Assembly (NCBI GenBank): GCA_036723735.1
Contig: DAIMGT010000040.1
Coordinates: 1 to 35,375, forward strand
DNA: 35,375 nt
Reading direction: 5' to 3'
DNA from: UBA4656 sp002405525
Lineage (GTDB): Bacteria; Pseudomonadota; Gammaproteobacteria; Xanthomonadales; Ahniellaceae
Made by a program: the position numbers and the translations under genes
The notes under the pieces: model-generated
What the model saw: only the letters and a program-made list of their open reading frames with translations
Databases searched by the model: none
What the model was told of the DNA's origin: nothing
In this document: one piece after another, positions 16,118-23,164 of the stretch
Layout of the letters: every line of letters begins with the position of its first letter
Position numbering within the stretch: position 1 is the first letter of the stretch

Positions 16118-17188
16118 TCACTCCGCCGCGGCCCGCGCCTTCATGCCCGCCAGCACCTGCGGCAGTTCGGCCGACAGCGCGCGGATGTCGAGGCCGGTGC
16201 GGGCCTGCGCTTCTTCCAGCGTCAAGCCGGGCGGCAGCGAGCCGTCGGGGCCGGTGATCTTCTCCGACAGGCCGGTGGCAGGGCCGTCGAAGGCCTTGCC
16301 GTCGTCGGCGGACGCGGGCCCGACGCCGGTCTGCGCATAGGTCTTGCTCGCGCTTCGGAAACCACGCACCGGGTAGAACGGCCCGCGCTCCGGATCGCCG
16401 TTTTCGCGGAAGATGCTCATGACGCCGTCGAATTGGTCGAGGCCGGCGTTCACGAAGTACGCGAAGTAAACCGCGCTGGAGCTGAAGGTGCCGGGAATGT
16501 CCTTCACCACGATCAGGGTCTCGCGAGTGCCGGCGTTGTAGTAGCCGGCGACGTCGTGGTCGCGGCGCGCGCTGGCGTTGCAGCGGGTCTCGGTGTCCTC
16601 CGGCCTGCAGCCGAGGAACTGCGCCGGGGTACGCGTGCGATCGATCCCGTCGATCAGCAGCACCTCGCCGAAGTACGGATAGTCGCGATACGGCCACTCG
16701 CTGGTGTTACCGCGGGTGCGGAAGTCGATCACCGCCTGCCATTCGCCCTGCATGCGCGCGGTGCGGTCGCCGAGCGCGGAGAAGCGCTCGATCGGGATGG
16801 TCTGGCCGCCCCAGGTCAGGTTGGCCTCGGTCTCGGTGCGGAAGTCGATGCGAACCGGGCCTGCCGCACCCGGCTGGGCCGCCGGCGGGCGATAGGTGCA
16901 GCCCAGACACTGGCCGCCGCTGTAGGTATCCAGTTGGCCGCTGTAAACCACGGTCTGCAGCACACCCTGGCTGTTGTAGGTATAGGTGATCGGCCCCGCG
17001 CTGGTGAACCAGGTCGGCGCGCCATCGGCACGGTAAAGGTAGCCGTAGACCAGCAGGAGGTTGTCCTGCACCTCCAGCGTCAGCCCGCGGCCGGACTGCG
17101 CGGGATTCCACCACAGTCCGCTCTCGGGGATGAAGGCGGATGCGGGCGCGGCGGCGAAAGCGAGCAGCAGAGCAGCGAGGCGGCGCAT
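16118..17188 (-). CDS. Secreted 'WWNP / GGQCxGC' protein, copy 1
   Basis: The product is 356 aa with a Sec signal peptide ending at PASA (residue 18). The mature protein starts with PESGLWWNPAQSGRG (WWNP at 26-29), followed by YGYLYRADGAPTWFTSAG and GQLDTYSGGQCLGC (cysteines 94 and 97). These three blocks recur in the protein encoded at 26722-27648, so the two are paralogues over their first 120 residues and diverge after that. The family is frequent in Xanthomonadales and has no known function that I can name. The C-terminal third carries TRGNTSEWPYRDYPYFGEVLL and ends in a helical Ala-rich tail. The gene is divergent from tatD across a 114-base spacer. Confidence 0.8.
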   Translation of the reverse strand: MRRLAALLLAFAAAPASAFIPESGLWWNPAQSGRGLTLEVQDNLLLVYGYLYRADGAPTWFTSAGPITYTYNSQGVLQTVVYSGQLDTYSGGQCLGCTYRPPAAQPGAAGPVRIDFRTETEANLTWGGQTIPIERFSALGDRTARMQGEWQAVIDFRTRGNTSEWPYRDYPYFGEVLLIDGIDRTRTPAQFLGCRPEDTETRCNASARRDHDVAGYYNAGTRETLIVVKDIPGTFSSSAVYFAYFVNAGLDQFDGVMSIFRENGDPERGPFYPVRGFRSASKTYAQTGVGPASADDGKAFDGPATGLSEKITGPDGSLPPGLTLEEAQARTGLDIRALSAELPQVLAGMKARAAAE

Positions 17189-17302
17189 GGCGGGGTCCCG
17201 ATGTGCGGATTGAGCAGGTTGACAGGCTGCGGCCTGCGCGCTGAATCGGGTTTGAACCCGCTGCCGCTATCCTCTCGCGCCCCGCATCCCCGGTCAGCCC
17301 CC

Positions 17303-18097
17303 ATGCAGCTCGTCGACATCGGCGCCAACCTGACCCACGAGAGCTTCCACCCCGACCGGGATGCCGTGCTCGAACGCGCCCGCGCGGCCGGCGTGGTGCA
17401 GCTGGTCGTCACCGGCGCCAGCGCGCAGGGTTCCGAGGATGCCCTGTCGCTCGCCCGCCGGCACCCGGGCCTGCTCTACGCCACGGCGGGCGTGCACCCG
17501 CACCACGCGGCCGACTACACCGCCGACACCGACACCCTGCTGCGCACGCTCGTGCGCGAACCCGAGGTGCGCGCAGTCGGCGAAGCGGGCCTCGACTACT
17601 TCCGCGACTACGCCCCGCGCGCCGCGCAGCACTTCGCCTTCGAGCGCCAGCTGGGCATCGCGCTGGAGACCGGCAAGCCGGTGTTCGCCCACCAGCGCGA
17701 CGCGCACGACGACTTCATGGCCATCCTGCGCCCGCTGCGCGACCGCCTGTCGCGGGTGGTGGTGCACTGCTTCACCGGCGAGCGCCGCGAGCTGTTCGAG
17801 TGCCTCGACCTCGACTGCGACATCGGCATCACCGGCTGGATCTGCGACGAGCGCCGCGGCGCGCACCTCAACGACCTCGTGCGCAGCATCCCCGCGCACC
17901 GCCTGATGGTCGAGACCGACGCGCCCTACCTCTTGCCGCGCGACCTGCCGCACAAGCCCAGCCACCGGCGCAACGAGCCCATGTACTTGCCGCATGTGGC
18001 GAGGGCGGTGGCCCATGCTCGCGGAGAGGCGCTGGAAACGTTGGCGGCAACGACGACGGCGACGGCGCGGTCGTTCTTCTCGCTGCCCGCGGTCTGA
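17303..18097 (+). CDS. tatD: TatD family deoxyribonuclease
   Basis: The product is 264 aa and closely resembles E. coli TatD, a cytoplasmic metal-dependent 3'-5' DNA exonuclease of the amidohydrolase superfamily. It starts with DIGANLTHESF (E. coli DIGVNLTSSQF). Metal-site positions are present: GVHPH at 63-67, E94 in GEAGLD, H130 in VFAHQRDAH, H155 in VVHCFTGE and D206 in ETDAPYLLPRD. The stretch GITGWICDERRG and the tail KPSHRRNEPMYLPHV are also typical. It is not linked to tatABC here. The ATG at 17303 begins directly at the conserved domain. A 37-bp hairpin lies downstream, between tatD and the convergent YadH-like gene. Confidence 0.95.
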   Translation: MQLVDIGANLTHESFHPDRDAVLERARAAGVVQLVVTGASAQGSEDALSLARRHPGLLYATAGVHPHHAADYTADTDTLLRTLVREPEVRAVGEAGLDYFRDYAPRAAQHFAFERQLGIALETGKPVFAHQRDAHDDFMAILRPLRDRLSRVVVHCFTGERRELFECLDLDCDIGITGWICDERRGAHLNDLVRSIPAHRLMVETDAPYLLPRDLPHKPSHRRNEPMYLPHVARAVAHARGEALETLAATTTATARSFFSLPAV

Positions 18098-18136
18098 CGC
18101 TGGCGCCGCGCGTGTGACACGGTCGGGCTGTTGCAG

Positions 18137-18229
18137 CGGGCCCGGGGTATAGGGCTTAGGGTATAGAAGAGCCGGGTTCGGGGCGGCTTTGGCTCTTCCC
18201 TAGACCCTAAGCCCTATACCCCGGGCCCG
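18137..18229. terminator. Long near-perfect hairpin with AGGG-rich arms, likely bidirectional terminator
   Basis: Arms at 18137-18173 and 18191-18229 are complementary over about 37 bases, with one mismatch and a small bulge; the loop is 17 bases. Each arm reads GGGCCCGGGGTATAGGG-CTTAGGGTATAG or its complement, a string of AGGG/TATAG blocks unlike the REP elements in the window. It sits between convergent tatD and the YadH-like gene. A terminator role is inferred from position; the arms may be a dispersed repeat family. Confidence 0.7.
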
Positions 18230-18265
18230 GCTGAAGCCGAATCCGCTGCCCGGACGCAGCCTCCG

Positions 18266-19039
18266 TCAGGACCTCATCCCCACGCCCTTCGACAACAACC
18301 GCAGGGACACGGCGGCCAGCACCACAGTGAAGCCGATCATCACCGCGTAGGCGATGCCGAGGTTCACGTCGGTGGTGCCGAGCAGGCCGTAGCGGAAGGC
18401 GTTGACCATGTAGAGGATGGGGTTGGCGTGGCTCACCGCCTCCCAGAAGTCGGGCAGCAGGTCGACCGAATAGAACACGCCGCCGAGGTAGGTCAGCGGG
18501 GTGAGCACGAAGGTCGGCACGATCGAGATGTCGTCGAACTTCTTCGCGTAGACGGCGTTGATGAAGCCCGCCAGCGCGAACACGGTGGCGGTGAGCACGA
18601 AGGTCGACAGCGTGATCCACAGGTGGTGCATCTGGATGCGGGTGAAGAACATCGCGATCACCAGCACGATCGCGCCCACCATCAGCCCGCGCGCCAGCGC
18701 GCCGAGCACGTAGCCCGCGAGGATCACCCACGGCGGCATCGGCGAGACCAGCATCTCCTCCACGTAGCGGCCGAACTTGGAGCCGAAGAACGACGAAACG
18801 ATGTTGCCGTAGGAGTTCTGGATCACGCTCATCATGATCAGCCCCGGCACGATGTAGTCGATGTAGCGCATGCCGCCCATCTCGCCGATGCGGCTGCCGA
18901 CCAGGTTCCCGAAGATCACGAAGTACAGCAGCATGGTGATCGCCGGCGGCACCAGGGTCTGGCCCCAGATGCGCAGGATGCGGCGGATCTCGCGCGAGAG
19001 GATGGTGTGCAGCGCGTTGAGGCGGGCGGCGGCGTGCAT
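18266..19039 (-). CDS. yadH: ABC-2 type exporter permease (YadH family)
   Basis: The product is 257 aa, against 256 aa for E. coli YadH. It is an ABC-2 membrane subunit with six hydrophobic segments, starting with the amphipathic SREIRRILRIWGQTLVPPAITMLLYFVIFG, and with the family motif PTFVLTPLTYLGGVFYSVDLLPDFWEAVSHANPILYMVNAFRYG. The substrate of YadGH is not established. It begins two bases after the stop of the partner ATPase gene and must be co-transcribed with it. The gene is convergent with tatD, with the long AGGG-type hairpin between them. Confidence 0.94.
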   Translation of the reverse strand: MHAAARLNALHTILSREIRRILRIWGQTLVPPAITMLLYFVIFGNLVGSRIGEMGGMRYIDYIVPGLIMMSVIQNSYGNIVSSFFGSKFGRYVEEMLVSPMPPWVILAGYVLGALARGLMVGAIVLVIAMFFTRIQMHHLWITLSTFVLTATVFALAGFINAVYAKKFDDISIVPTFVLTPLTYLGGVFYSVDLLPDFWEAVSHANPILYMVNAFRYGLLGTTDVNLGIAYAVMIGFTVVLAAVSLRLLSKGVGMRS

Positions 19040-19041
19040 GC

Positions 19042-19971
19042 TCAGGCCGCCTTGTTGCCTTCGACGAGGCGCACGAACAGTTCCTCCAGCCGGTTGGCCT
19101 TGTTGCGCATCGAGTGGATGGTGATGCCGGCGGCGCTGAGCGCCGCGAACACCGAATTGAGGTCGTGGGCGCGGCTCATGGTGGCCTCGAAGGTGTTGGC
19201 GTCGACGCGCACGAGTTCCACCCCCGGCACGGCGGGCAGGGCGGCAGGCAGCGTGGCGGCGGCGTCGAAGACGAAGGTCTCGACGTCGAGCTTGGCGATC
19301 AGGCTCTTGACCGTGGTGTGCTCCACGATCCGCCCGCGGTCGATGATCGCCACGTTGCGGCACAGCTGCTCGGCTTCCTCCAGGTAGTGCGTGGTGAGGA
19401 TGACCGTGGTGCCCGCGGCATTGATCGAACTCACGAACTTCCACATCGAGCGCCGGATCTCGATGTCGACGCCGGCGGTGGGTTCGTCGAGGATCAGCAG
19501 CCGCGGCTCGTGGACCATCGCGCGGGCGATCATCAGGCGCCGCTTCATGCCGCCCGACAGCGTGCGCGAGGGCATCGCGTGCTTGTCCCACAGCTGCAGT
19601 TCCTTGAGGTACTTCTCCGCGCGCTCCTTCGCCACCCGGCGCGGGATGCCGTAGAAGCCCGCCTGGTTGACCAGGATCTCGAACGGCGTCTCGAACTGGT
19701 TGAAGTTGAACTCCTGCGGCACCACGCCGAGCAGGGCCATCGCGGCCTCGCGGTCGCGCTGCACGCAGTGGCCGAACACCTCGACGCGGCCGTCGCTGGG
19801 GTTGACCAGGGTGGTGGTGATGCCGATCAGGGTCGACTTGCCGGCGCCGTTGGGGCCCAGCAGGGCGAAGAAGTCGCGTTCGGCGACTTCGAGCGAGACG
19901 TTCTTGAGCGCCTCGACGCCGTTGCCATAGGTCTTGCGCAGGTCGCGGACGGCGAGGGCGGGAACGCTCAT
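19042..19971 (-). CDS. yadG: ABC exporter ATP-binding protein (YadG family)
   Basis: The product is 309 aa (E. coli YadG has 308) and is highly similar throughout. Walker A is GPNGAGKST at 39-47, the signature LSGGM at 138-142, and Walker B LLILDEP at 158-164, followed by the switch histidine in TTHYLEEAE. VVPQEFNFNQFETPFEILVNQAGFYGI and the C-terminal MRNKANRLEELFVRLVE are YadG-specific. It energises the YadH-like permease encoded immediately downstream. It is divergent from the flavoprotein gene at 20079 across a 107-base GC-rich spacer. Confidence 0.95.
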   Translation of the reverse strand: MSVPALAVRDLRKTYGNGVEALKNVSLEVAERDFFALLGPNGAGKSTLIGITTTLVNPSDGRVEVFGHCVQRDREAAMALLGVVPQEFNFNQFETPFEILVNQAGFYGIPRRVAKERAEKYLKELQLWDKHAMPSRTLSGGMKRRLMIARAMVHEPRLLILDEPTAGVDIEIRRSMWKFVSSINAAGTTVILTTHYLEEAEQLCRNVAIIDRGRIVEHTTVKSLIAKLDVETFVFDAAATLPAALPAVPGVELVRVDANTFEATMSRAHDLNSVFAALSAAGITIHSMRNKANRLEELFVRLVEGNKAA

Positions 19972-20043
19972 GCGGGGGCGGGGCCTCGGGATGCGCGGCG
20001 CCGGCCGCCGACGGGCGGCGACGCGGCGAGGACGGGGGGCGCG

Positions 20044-20078
20044 TAGTATACGGCCCCCGCCCGGCCCCCCCCCCGCCC
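20044..20078 (+). promoter_or_regulatory. Possible -10 box and ten-C tract in the flavoprotein leader
   Basis: TAGTAT at 20044-20049 resembles a -10 box. It is followed by a homopolymer of ten C at 20065-20074, ending five bases before the ATG at 20079. There is no Shine-Dalgarno sequence in the usual place. A poly-C run of this length can slip; whether this affects expression is not known. Confidence 0.3.
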
Positions 20079-20849
20079 ATGTCCGAGCACTTCACCCTGC
20101 GCCAGGTGCGCAGCCACATGCTGGCCCCCGCCGTGCGCCACATGGCCTTCGAGCGGACCGACGGGGCGCCGCTGCGCTTCATCCCCGGCCAGTTCATCCA
20201 GATCCATTTCGATGACGGCGGGCGCGCGCTCAAGCGCAGCTATTCGGTGGGCACCTTCCACGGCGATCCCGGCAATCCGGAGGGCCTGGTCGAGATCGCG
20301 GTGTCCTACGTCGAGGGCGGGGCGGCGACGCGGCTGCTGTCCGGGCTGGACGTCGGCGGCGAGATCGCCGCCAGCGGCCCCTACGGCCGCTTCTGCCTGC
20401 ACGACGCCGACACCAACGGCCGCTATCTTCTGATCGCCACCGGCACCGGGGTGACGCCCTACCGCGCGATGCGGCCGCTGCTGGAACAGCAGATCGCCGA
20501 GCGCGACCTCGAGGTCGTGCTGCTGTTCGGCGCGCGCAATCCGGGCGAGGTGCTCTACGGCGACGAGTTCCGCGCGCTGGCGGACCGCCTGCCGGGCTTC
20601 CGCTTCATGCCCTGCCTGTCGCGCGAGGGCAGCGCGCTCCCGCACGCGGACGAACGCCGCGGCTACGTACAGGCCGCGCTCGCCGAACTCTCGCCGGACC
20701 CCGCGCGCGACATCGCCTACCTGTGCGGCAACCCCAACATGGTCGATGCCTGCTTCGAGGCGCTGAAGGGCCACGGCCTGCCGATCCCGCACATCCGCCG
20801 CGAGAAATACGTCTCCCCGCCGGACCCCAGGCGCGCCGCGGCGGGCTGA
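20079..20849 (+). CDS. Ferredoxin--NADP reductase-like FAD oxidoreductase
   Basis: The product is 256 aa. The FAD domain has the family R-x-Y-S motif as RSYSVGT at 53-59 after PGQFIQIHF. The nucleotide domain has ATGTGVTPYRAM at 120-131 and CGNPNMVD at 216-223. The organisation matches bacterial-type (Fpr-like) ferredoxin/flavodoxin-NADP+ reductases of about 250 aa, cytoplasmic enzymes that move electrons between NADPH and ferredoxin or flavodoxin. It lacks the aromatic C-terminal residue of E. coli Fpr, ending instead in IRREKYVSPP plus a short Arg/Ala tail, so nucleotide preference is uncertain. It is divergent from the YadG-like gene. The partner protein cannot be assigned from the window. 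Confidence 0.85.
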   Translation: MSEHFTLRQVRSHMLAPAVRHMAFERTDGAPLRFIPGQFIQIHFDDGGRALKRSYSVGTFHGDPGNPEGLVEIAVSYVEGGAATRLLSGLDVGGEIAASGPYGRFCLHDADTNGRYLLIATGTGVTPYRAMRPLLEQQIAERDLEVVLLFGARNPGEVLYGDEFRALADRLPGFRFMPCLSREGSALPHADERRGYVQAALAELSPDPARDIAYLCGNPNMVDACFEALKGHGLPIPHIRREKYVSPPDPRRAAAG

Positions 20850-20966
20850 GCCCCTGCCGCAAGTCCGGCCGGAGCGGCGCGTGCGCTGCGAGCCTTCCGA
20901 GCTTGCGGCAGCATGATCGCGCTGCACGCAGCCTGCATGCAGCGTCTGTCCGGGCGAAGCGGCTTT

Positions 20967-21055
20967 CTGTGGGAGCGAGCACCGTTCGCGACTGCGACAA
21001 CCGGGGGTACGGCGAGGGTGGAGGTGGCGGTCGCGAGCGGCGCTCGCTCCCACAG
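20967..21055. repeat. Inverted REP pair (REPIN-like), partly decayed
   Basis: Arms at 20967-20995 (CTGTGGGAGCGAGCACCGTT...) and 21027-21055 (...GGCGCTCGCTCCCACAG) are inverted with a few mismatches. The left hairpin has a G-T position (GCGAGC-ACC-GTTCGC). The rest of the 20850-21142 spacer holds no gene that I can support. Confidence 0.8.
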
Positions 21056-21142
21056 TCGGTCGCCCGCGCGTTGGCGCCGGGTGCACCGCGCGCCGCGGAA
21101 CGACGTCGATATCACGTGACGTCCGGCGCTGGTGTGTCGCGC

Positions 21143-21174
21143 TTGCAATATTCACGATACGTCCGTAGCGTGAA
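21143..21174 (+). promoter_or_regulatory. Promoter with 24-bp operator palindrome before the processing/export operon
   Basis: TTGCAA at 21143-21148 and TAGCGT at 21166-21171 are 17 bases apart, a plausible sigma70 pair. An imperfect palindrome fills the spacer and the -10 region: TTCACG at 21151-21156 and CGTGAA at 21169-21174, with inner TACG at 21158-21161 opposite CGTA at 21164-21167. In total 20 of 24 positions are symmetric. It ends nine bases before the ATG of the winged-helix regulator and is ideally placed for autorepression. Confidence 0.55.
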
Positions 21175-21183
21175 CAATCACCG

Positions 21184-21870
21184 ATGTCCACCAAACGCAC
21201 CCGATCCGCCGCCGCGCCTCAGATTCCCGCCGAATGCGAGATCTCGCCGGCCGAGCTGCGCCTGCTGGCCGACCCGCTACGCGAGCACCTGGTCAACGTG
21301 CTGGTGCCGCGCGCACGCACTGTGGCGGAGGTGGCCGCCAGCCTGCGCTGCGCGCCGACCCGTCTGTATCGCCACGTGCAGTTGCTGCTCGACGCCGGCC
21401 TGCTGGTGGTCGAGCGCGAGGTGAAGGTGCGCGGGGTGGTCGAGCGGCACTACCGGGCCGCGGCGCGCACACTGCCCCTGCACCGCCCGCAGTTCGCCGC
21501 GGCGGCCGGGGATGCGGGCATCGAGGCGATCCTGGCCTACGCGCTCGACCAGTCGCGGCGCGACATCCAGGGTGCAGTCGCAGCGGGCCGCATCGATCCG
21601 GTGAACACCTATCCCGACCCGCGGGCCGTTCTGGCCTGGCGCTGCGTGGCGCGCGTCACCGCTGCCGAATACGCGCGCCTCCGGCGACGGGCGCGTGCAC
21701 TGTACGACGAGGTCGAGCGGCTCGGCAGTCGCGCGGAGCCGAAAGGCGAACTGTTCGCGCTGGCGATCGCGCTGTTTCCCTGCAATCCGGTCGGACGCCG
21801 CGCGCGCCGCACGGCCCGCACGTCCGCAGCGGCGCGCCGAACCCCTCCCCGAACGAAGGAGCATCGATGA
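21184..21870 (+). CDS. Winged-helix (ArsR-like) transcriptional regulator
   Basis: The product is 228 aa. Residues about 20-95 form an ArsR-like winged helix: LRLLADPLREHLVNVLV, then the recognition unit RTVAEVAASLRCAPTRLYRHVQLLLDAGLLVVEREVKVRGVVERHYR. This resembles HTH domains of regulators that pair with transport genes. The C-terminal part (residues 100-200) is helical with no recognised ligand domain, and the last 25 residues are Arg/Thr-rich. There are no ArsR-type metal-binding cysteines. The start has no Shine-Dalgarno sequence and the predicted transcript start is very near, so translation may be leaderless. A palindrome directly upstream suggests autoregulation. Its stop overlaps the protease start (ATGA), making it the first gene of the operon. 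Confidence 0.82.
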   Translation: MSTKRTRSAAAPQIPAECEISPAELRLLADPLREHLVNVLVPRARTVAEVAASLRCAPTRLYRHVQLLLDAGLLVVEREVKVRGVVERHYRAAARTLPLHRPQFAAAAGDAGIEAILAYALDQSRRDIQGAVAAGRIDPVNTYPDPRAVLAWRCVARVTAAEYARLRRRARALYDEVERLGSRAEPKGELFALAIALFPCNPVGRRARRTARTSAAARRTPPRTKEHR

Positions 21871-23066
21871 ACCCGACGCCGTTCCCTGATCCTCCGCCAT
21901 CGCCGGCGACTGCCGCATCCAGGCGTCGCTGGATCGCAGTTTTTCTCGCGGGGACCGCACTGGGCGGCGCCGTCGGGATCGGCATCGCCGAGCTGTTCGC
22001 CGTCGATGTCGCGGCGCGGTTCGCAGGCCGGCTGGCGGCCGACCTGTGGACCGTGCTGATGCTGCCGCTGGTGTGGTGGGCCTGCGTGGTGGTCCATGAG
22101 TCGGGCCACCTGCTCGGCGGGCGGCTCGGCGGGATGCGACCGCTGATGCTTTTCGCAGGCCCACTGCACCTCGAGTTCAGCACCGACCGCGTGCGCCTGC
22201 TGCGCAACCGGGTGACCGCGACCTGGGGCGGCCTTGCCGCATGCGCGCCGCATGACGAGCGGTCCAGCGGCCGCGCCAGCTTCGCGCTGTTGGTGGCGGG
22301 CGGCCCGATGGCGAGCTTCCTGCTTGCCGTGGCGACAGTCCCTGCGGCCTTCGCTGTCGGCGGCTGGTGGGGCGGCCTGCTGCTGGTCACCGCTACGATG
22401 TCGGCGGGGATCGGCGTGGCGACCCTGATCCCGGTGCGCGCCGGTGGCTATATGAGCGACGGGGGCCAGCTGCTCGGCCTCGCCCGCCGCGACCAGGAAA
22501 CGCGCCAGCGCCTCGCGCTCGGCGCGCTGATGGGCCAGAGCCATGCCGGCGTGCGTCCTCGCGACTGGGACCCTGCGCTGTTGCGCACGATCGGCGAGGA
22601 ATCCGGCGACGCCACGCTGCGCGCCGTCACCGCAATGCTGGCCGCCGGCCGCGCCGAGGACCAGGGCGACCTGGACGCCGCCGACGCGCGCTGGCGCGAG
22701 GTCGCCGCGATCCTCGGCGGCGACGACGGCGCCTCGATCGCCGAAGCCGCGCGCGGCGCGTTCGCGCTCGGGCTCGCGGGCTGGATCGGCCAGCATCGGC
22801 GCGAAGGCGCCAGCGCGCGCCGCTGGCTGGAGGCCTCGCGCGGCGGATTCTCCGAGCCGGCCGTTCGCGCCTACGCCGAGTCGGCGGTCGCGCTGGCGGA
22901 GGGCGATCTCGACGCCGCCCGGCAGCACCTGGACGCCGCGCGCGCCGCGCTGCCGCGCCTGAGCGACCGCGGCGGCGCCCTGGCGCTGGCCGGATCGCTC
23001 GACGACATCGCGCGCGAACTCGGCGCGGCGATCAGCAGGGATGTTCCGTTGGTGGCGCAGTCATGA
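21867..23066 (+). CDS. M50-like membrane metalloprotease with helical C-terminal domain
   Basis: The product is 399 aa. Hydrophobic segments lie at about 22-46, 60-80, 140-165 and 165-192. The zinc motif HESGH is at residues 77-81 within the second segment (WWACVVVHESGHLLGG), as in intramembrane M50 proteases. A GGPMASF segment at 145-151 and GGYMSDGGQLL with Asp198 supply the likely third ligand of the M50 pattern. Residues about 205-390 are soluble, Ala-rich and helical, resembling tetratricopeptide-like pairs. No PDZ domain is present, which separates it from RseP. AAGGAG lies six bases before the ATG, which overlaps the stop of the regulator gene. Context with a hydrolase and an exporter suggests peptide processing. 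Confidence 0.82.
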   Translation: MNPTPFPDPPPSPATAASRRRWIAVFLAGTALGGAVGIGIAELFAVDVAARFAGRLAADLWTVLMLPLVWWACVVVHESGHLLGGRLGGMRPLMLFAGPLHLEFSTDRVRLLRNRVTATWGGLAACAPHDERSSGRASFALLVAGGPMASFLLAVATVPAAFAVGGWWGGLLLVTATMSAGIGVATLIPVRAGGYMSDGGQLLGLARRDQETRQRLALGALMGQSHAGVRPRDWDPALLRTIGEESGDATLRAVTAMLAAGRAEDQGDLDAADARWREVAAILGGDDGASIAEAARGAFALGLAGWIGQHRREGASARRWLEASRGGFSEPAVRAYAESAVALAEGDLDAARQHLDAARAALPRLSDRGGALALAGSLDDIARELGAAISRDVPLVAQS

Positions 23067-23164
23067 CTTTAGGCCCGCGCATGCACGCGAGCGCATGGCA
23101 TCCTTCGATGGCCGGCCCCGGACGGGTCGGTATCCATCCGACCGTGGGGAAGACACGATCATGA
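23063..23164 (+). CDS. Possible 33-aa ORF bridging the protease and hydrolase genes
   Basis: This reading frame fills the only real gap in the operon. Its ATG overlaps the protease stop (ATGA, 23063-23066) and its TGA overlaps the hydrolase ATG (ATGA, 23161-23164). GGTGG lies about seven bases upstream. The peptide begins MTLGPRMHASAWHPSM, contains AGPGRVGIHPTVGK, has no cysteine and ends in TRS. It has no signal peptide that I recognise. It could be a coupling ORF or a peptide substrate, or may arise by chance; a small inverted repeat (GGTCGG at 23125-23130, CCGACC at 23138-23143) lies within it. Confidence 0.25.
   Translation: MTLGPRMHASAWHPSMAGPGRVGIHPTVGKTRS

Noticed and set aside
17219..17260. 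TTGACA and the CGGGTTTGAACCCG hairpin upstream of tatD as a defined promoter/operator
   Set aside because: The -35 hexamer is perfect but no acceptable -10 box lies at 16-18 bases, and the stem is only six bp.
13427..17302. Long plus-strand upstream extension of the tatD frame
   Set aside because: It runs antisense through hrpB and the 'WWNP' gene; TatD starts at 17303 as in its relatives.
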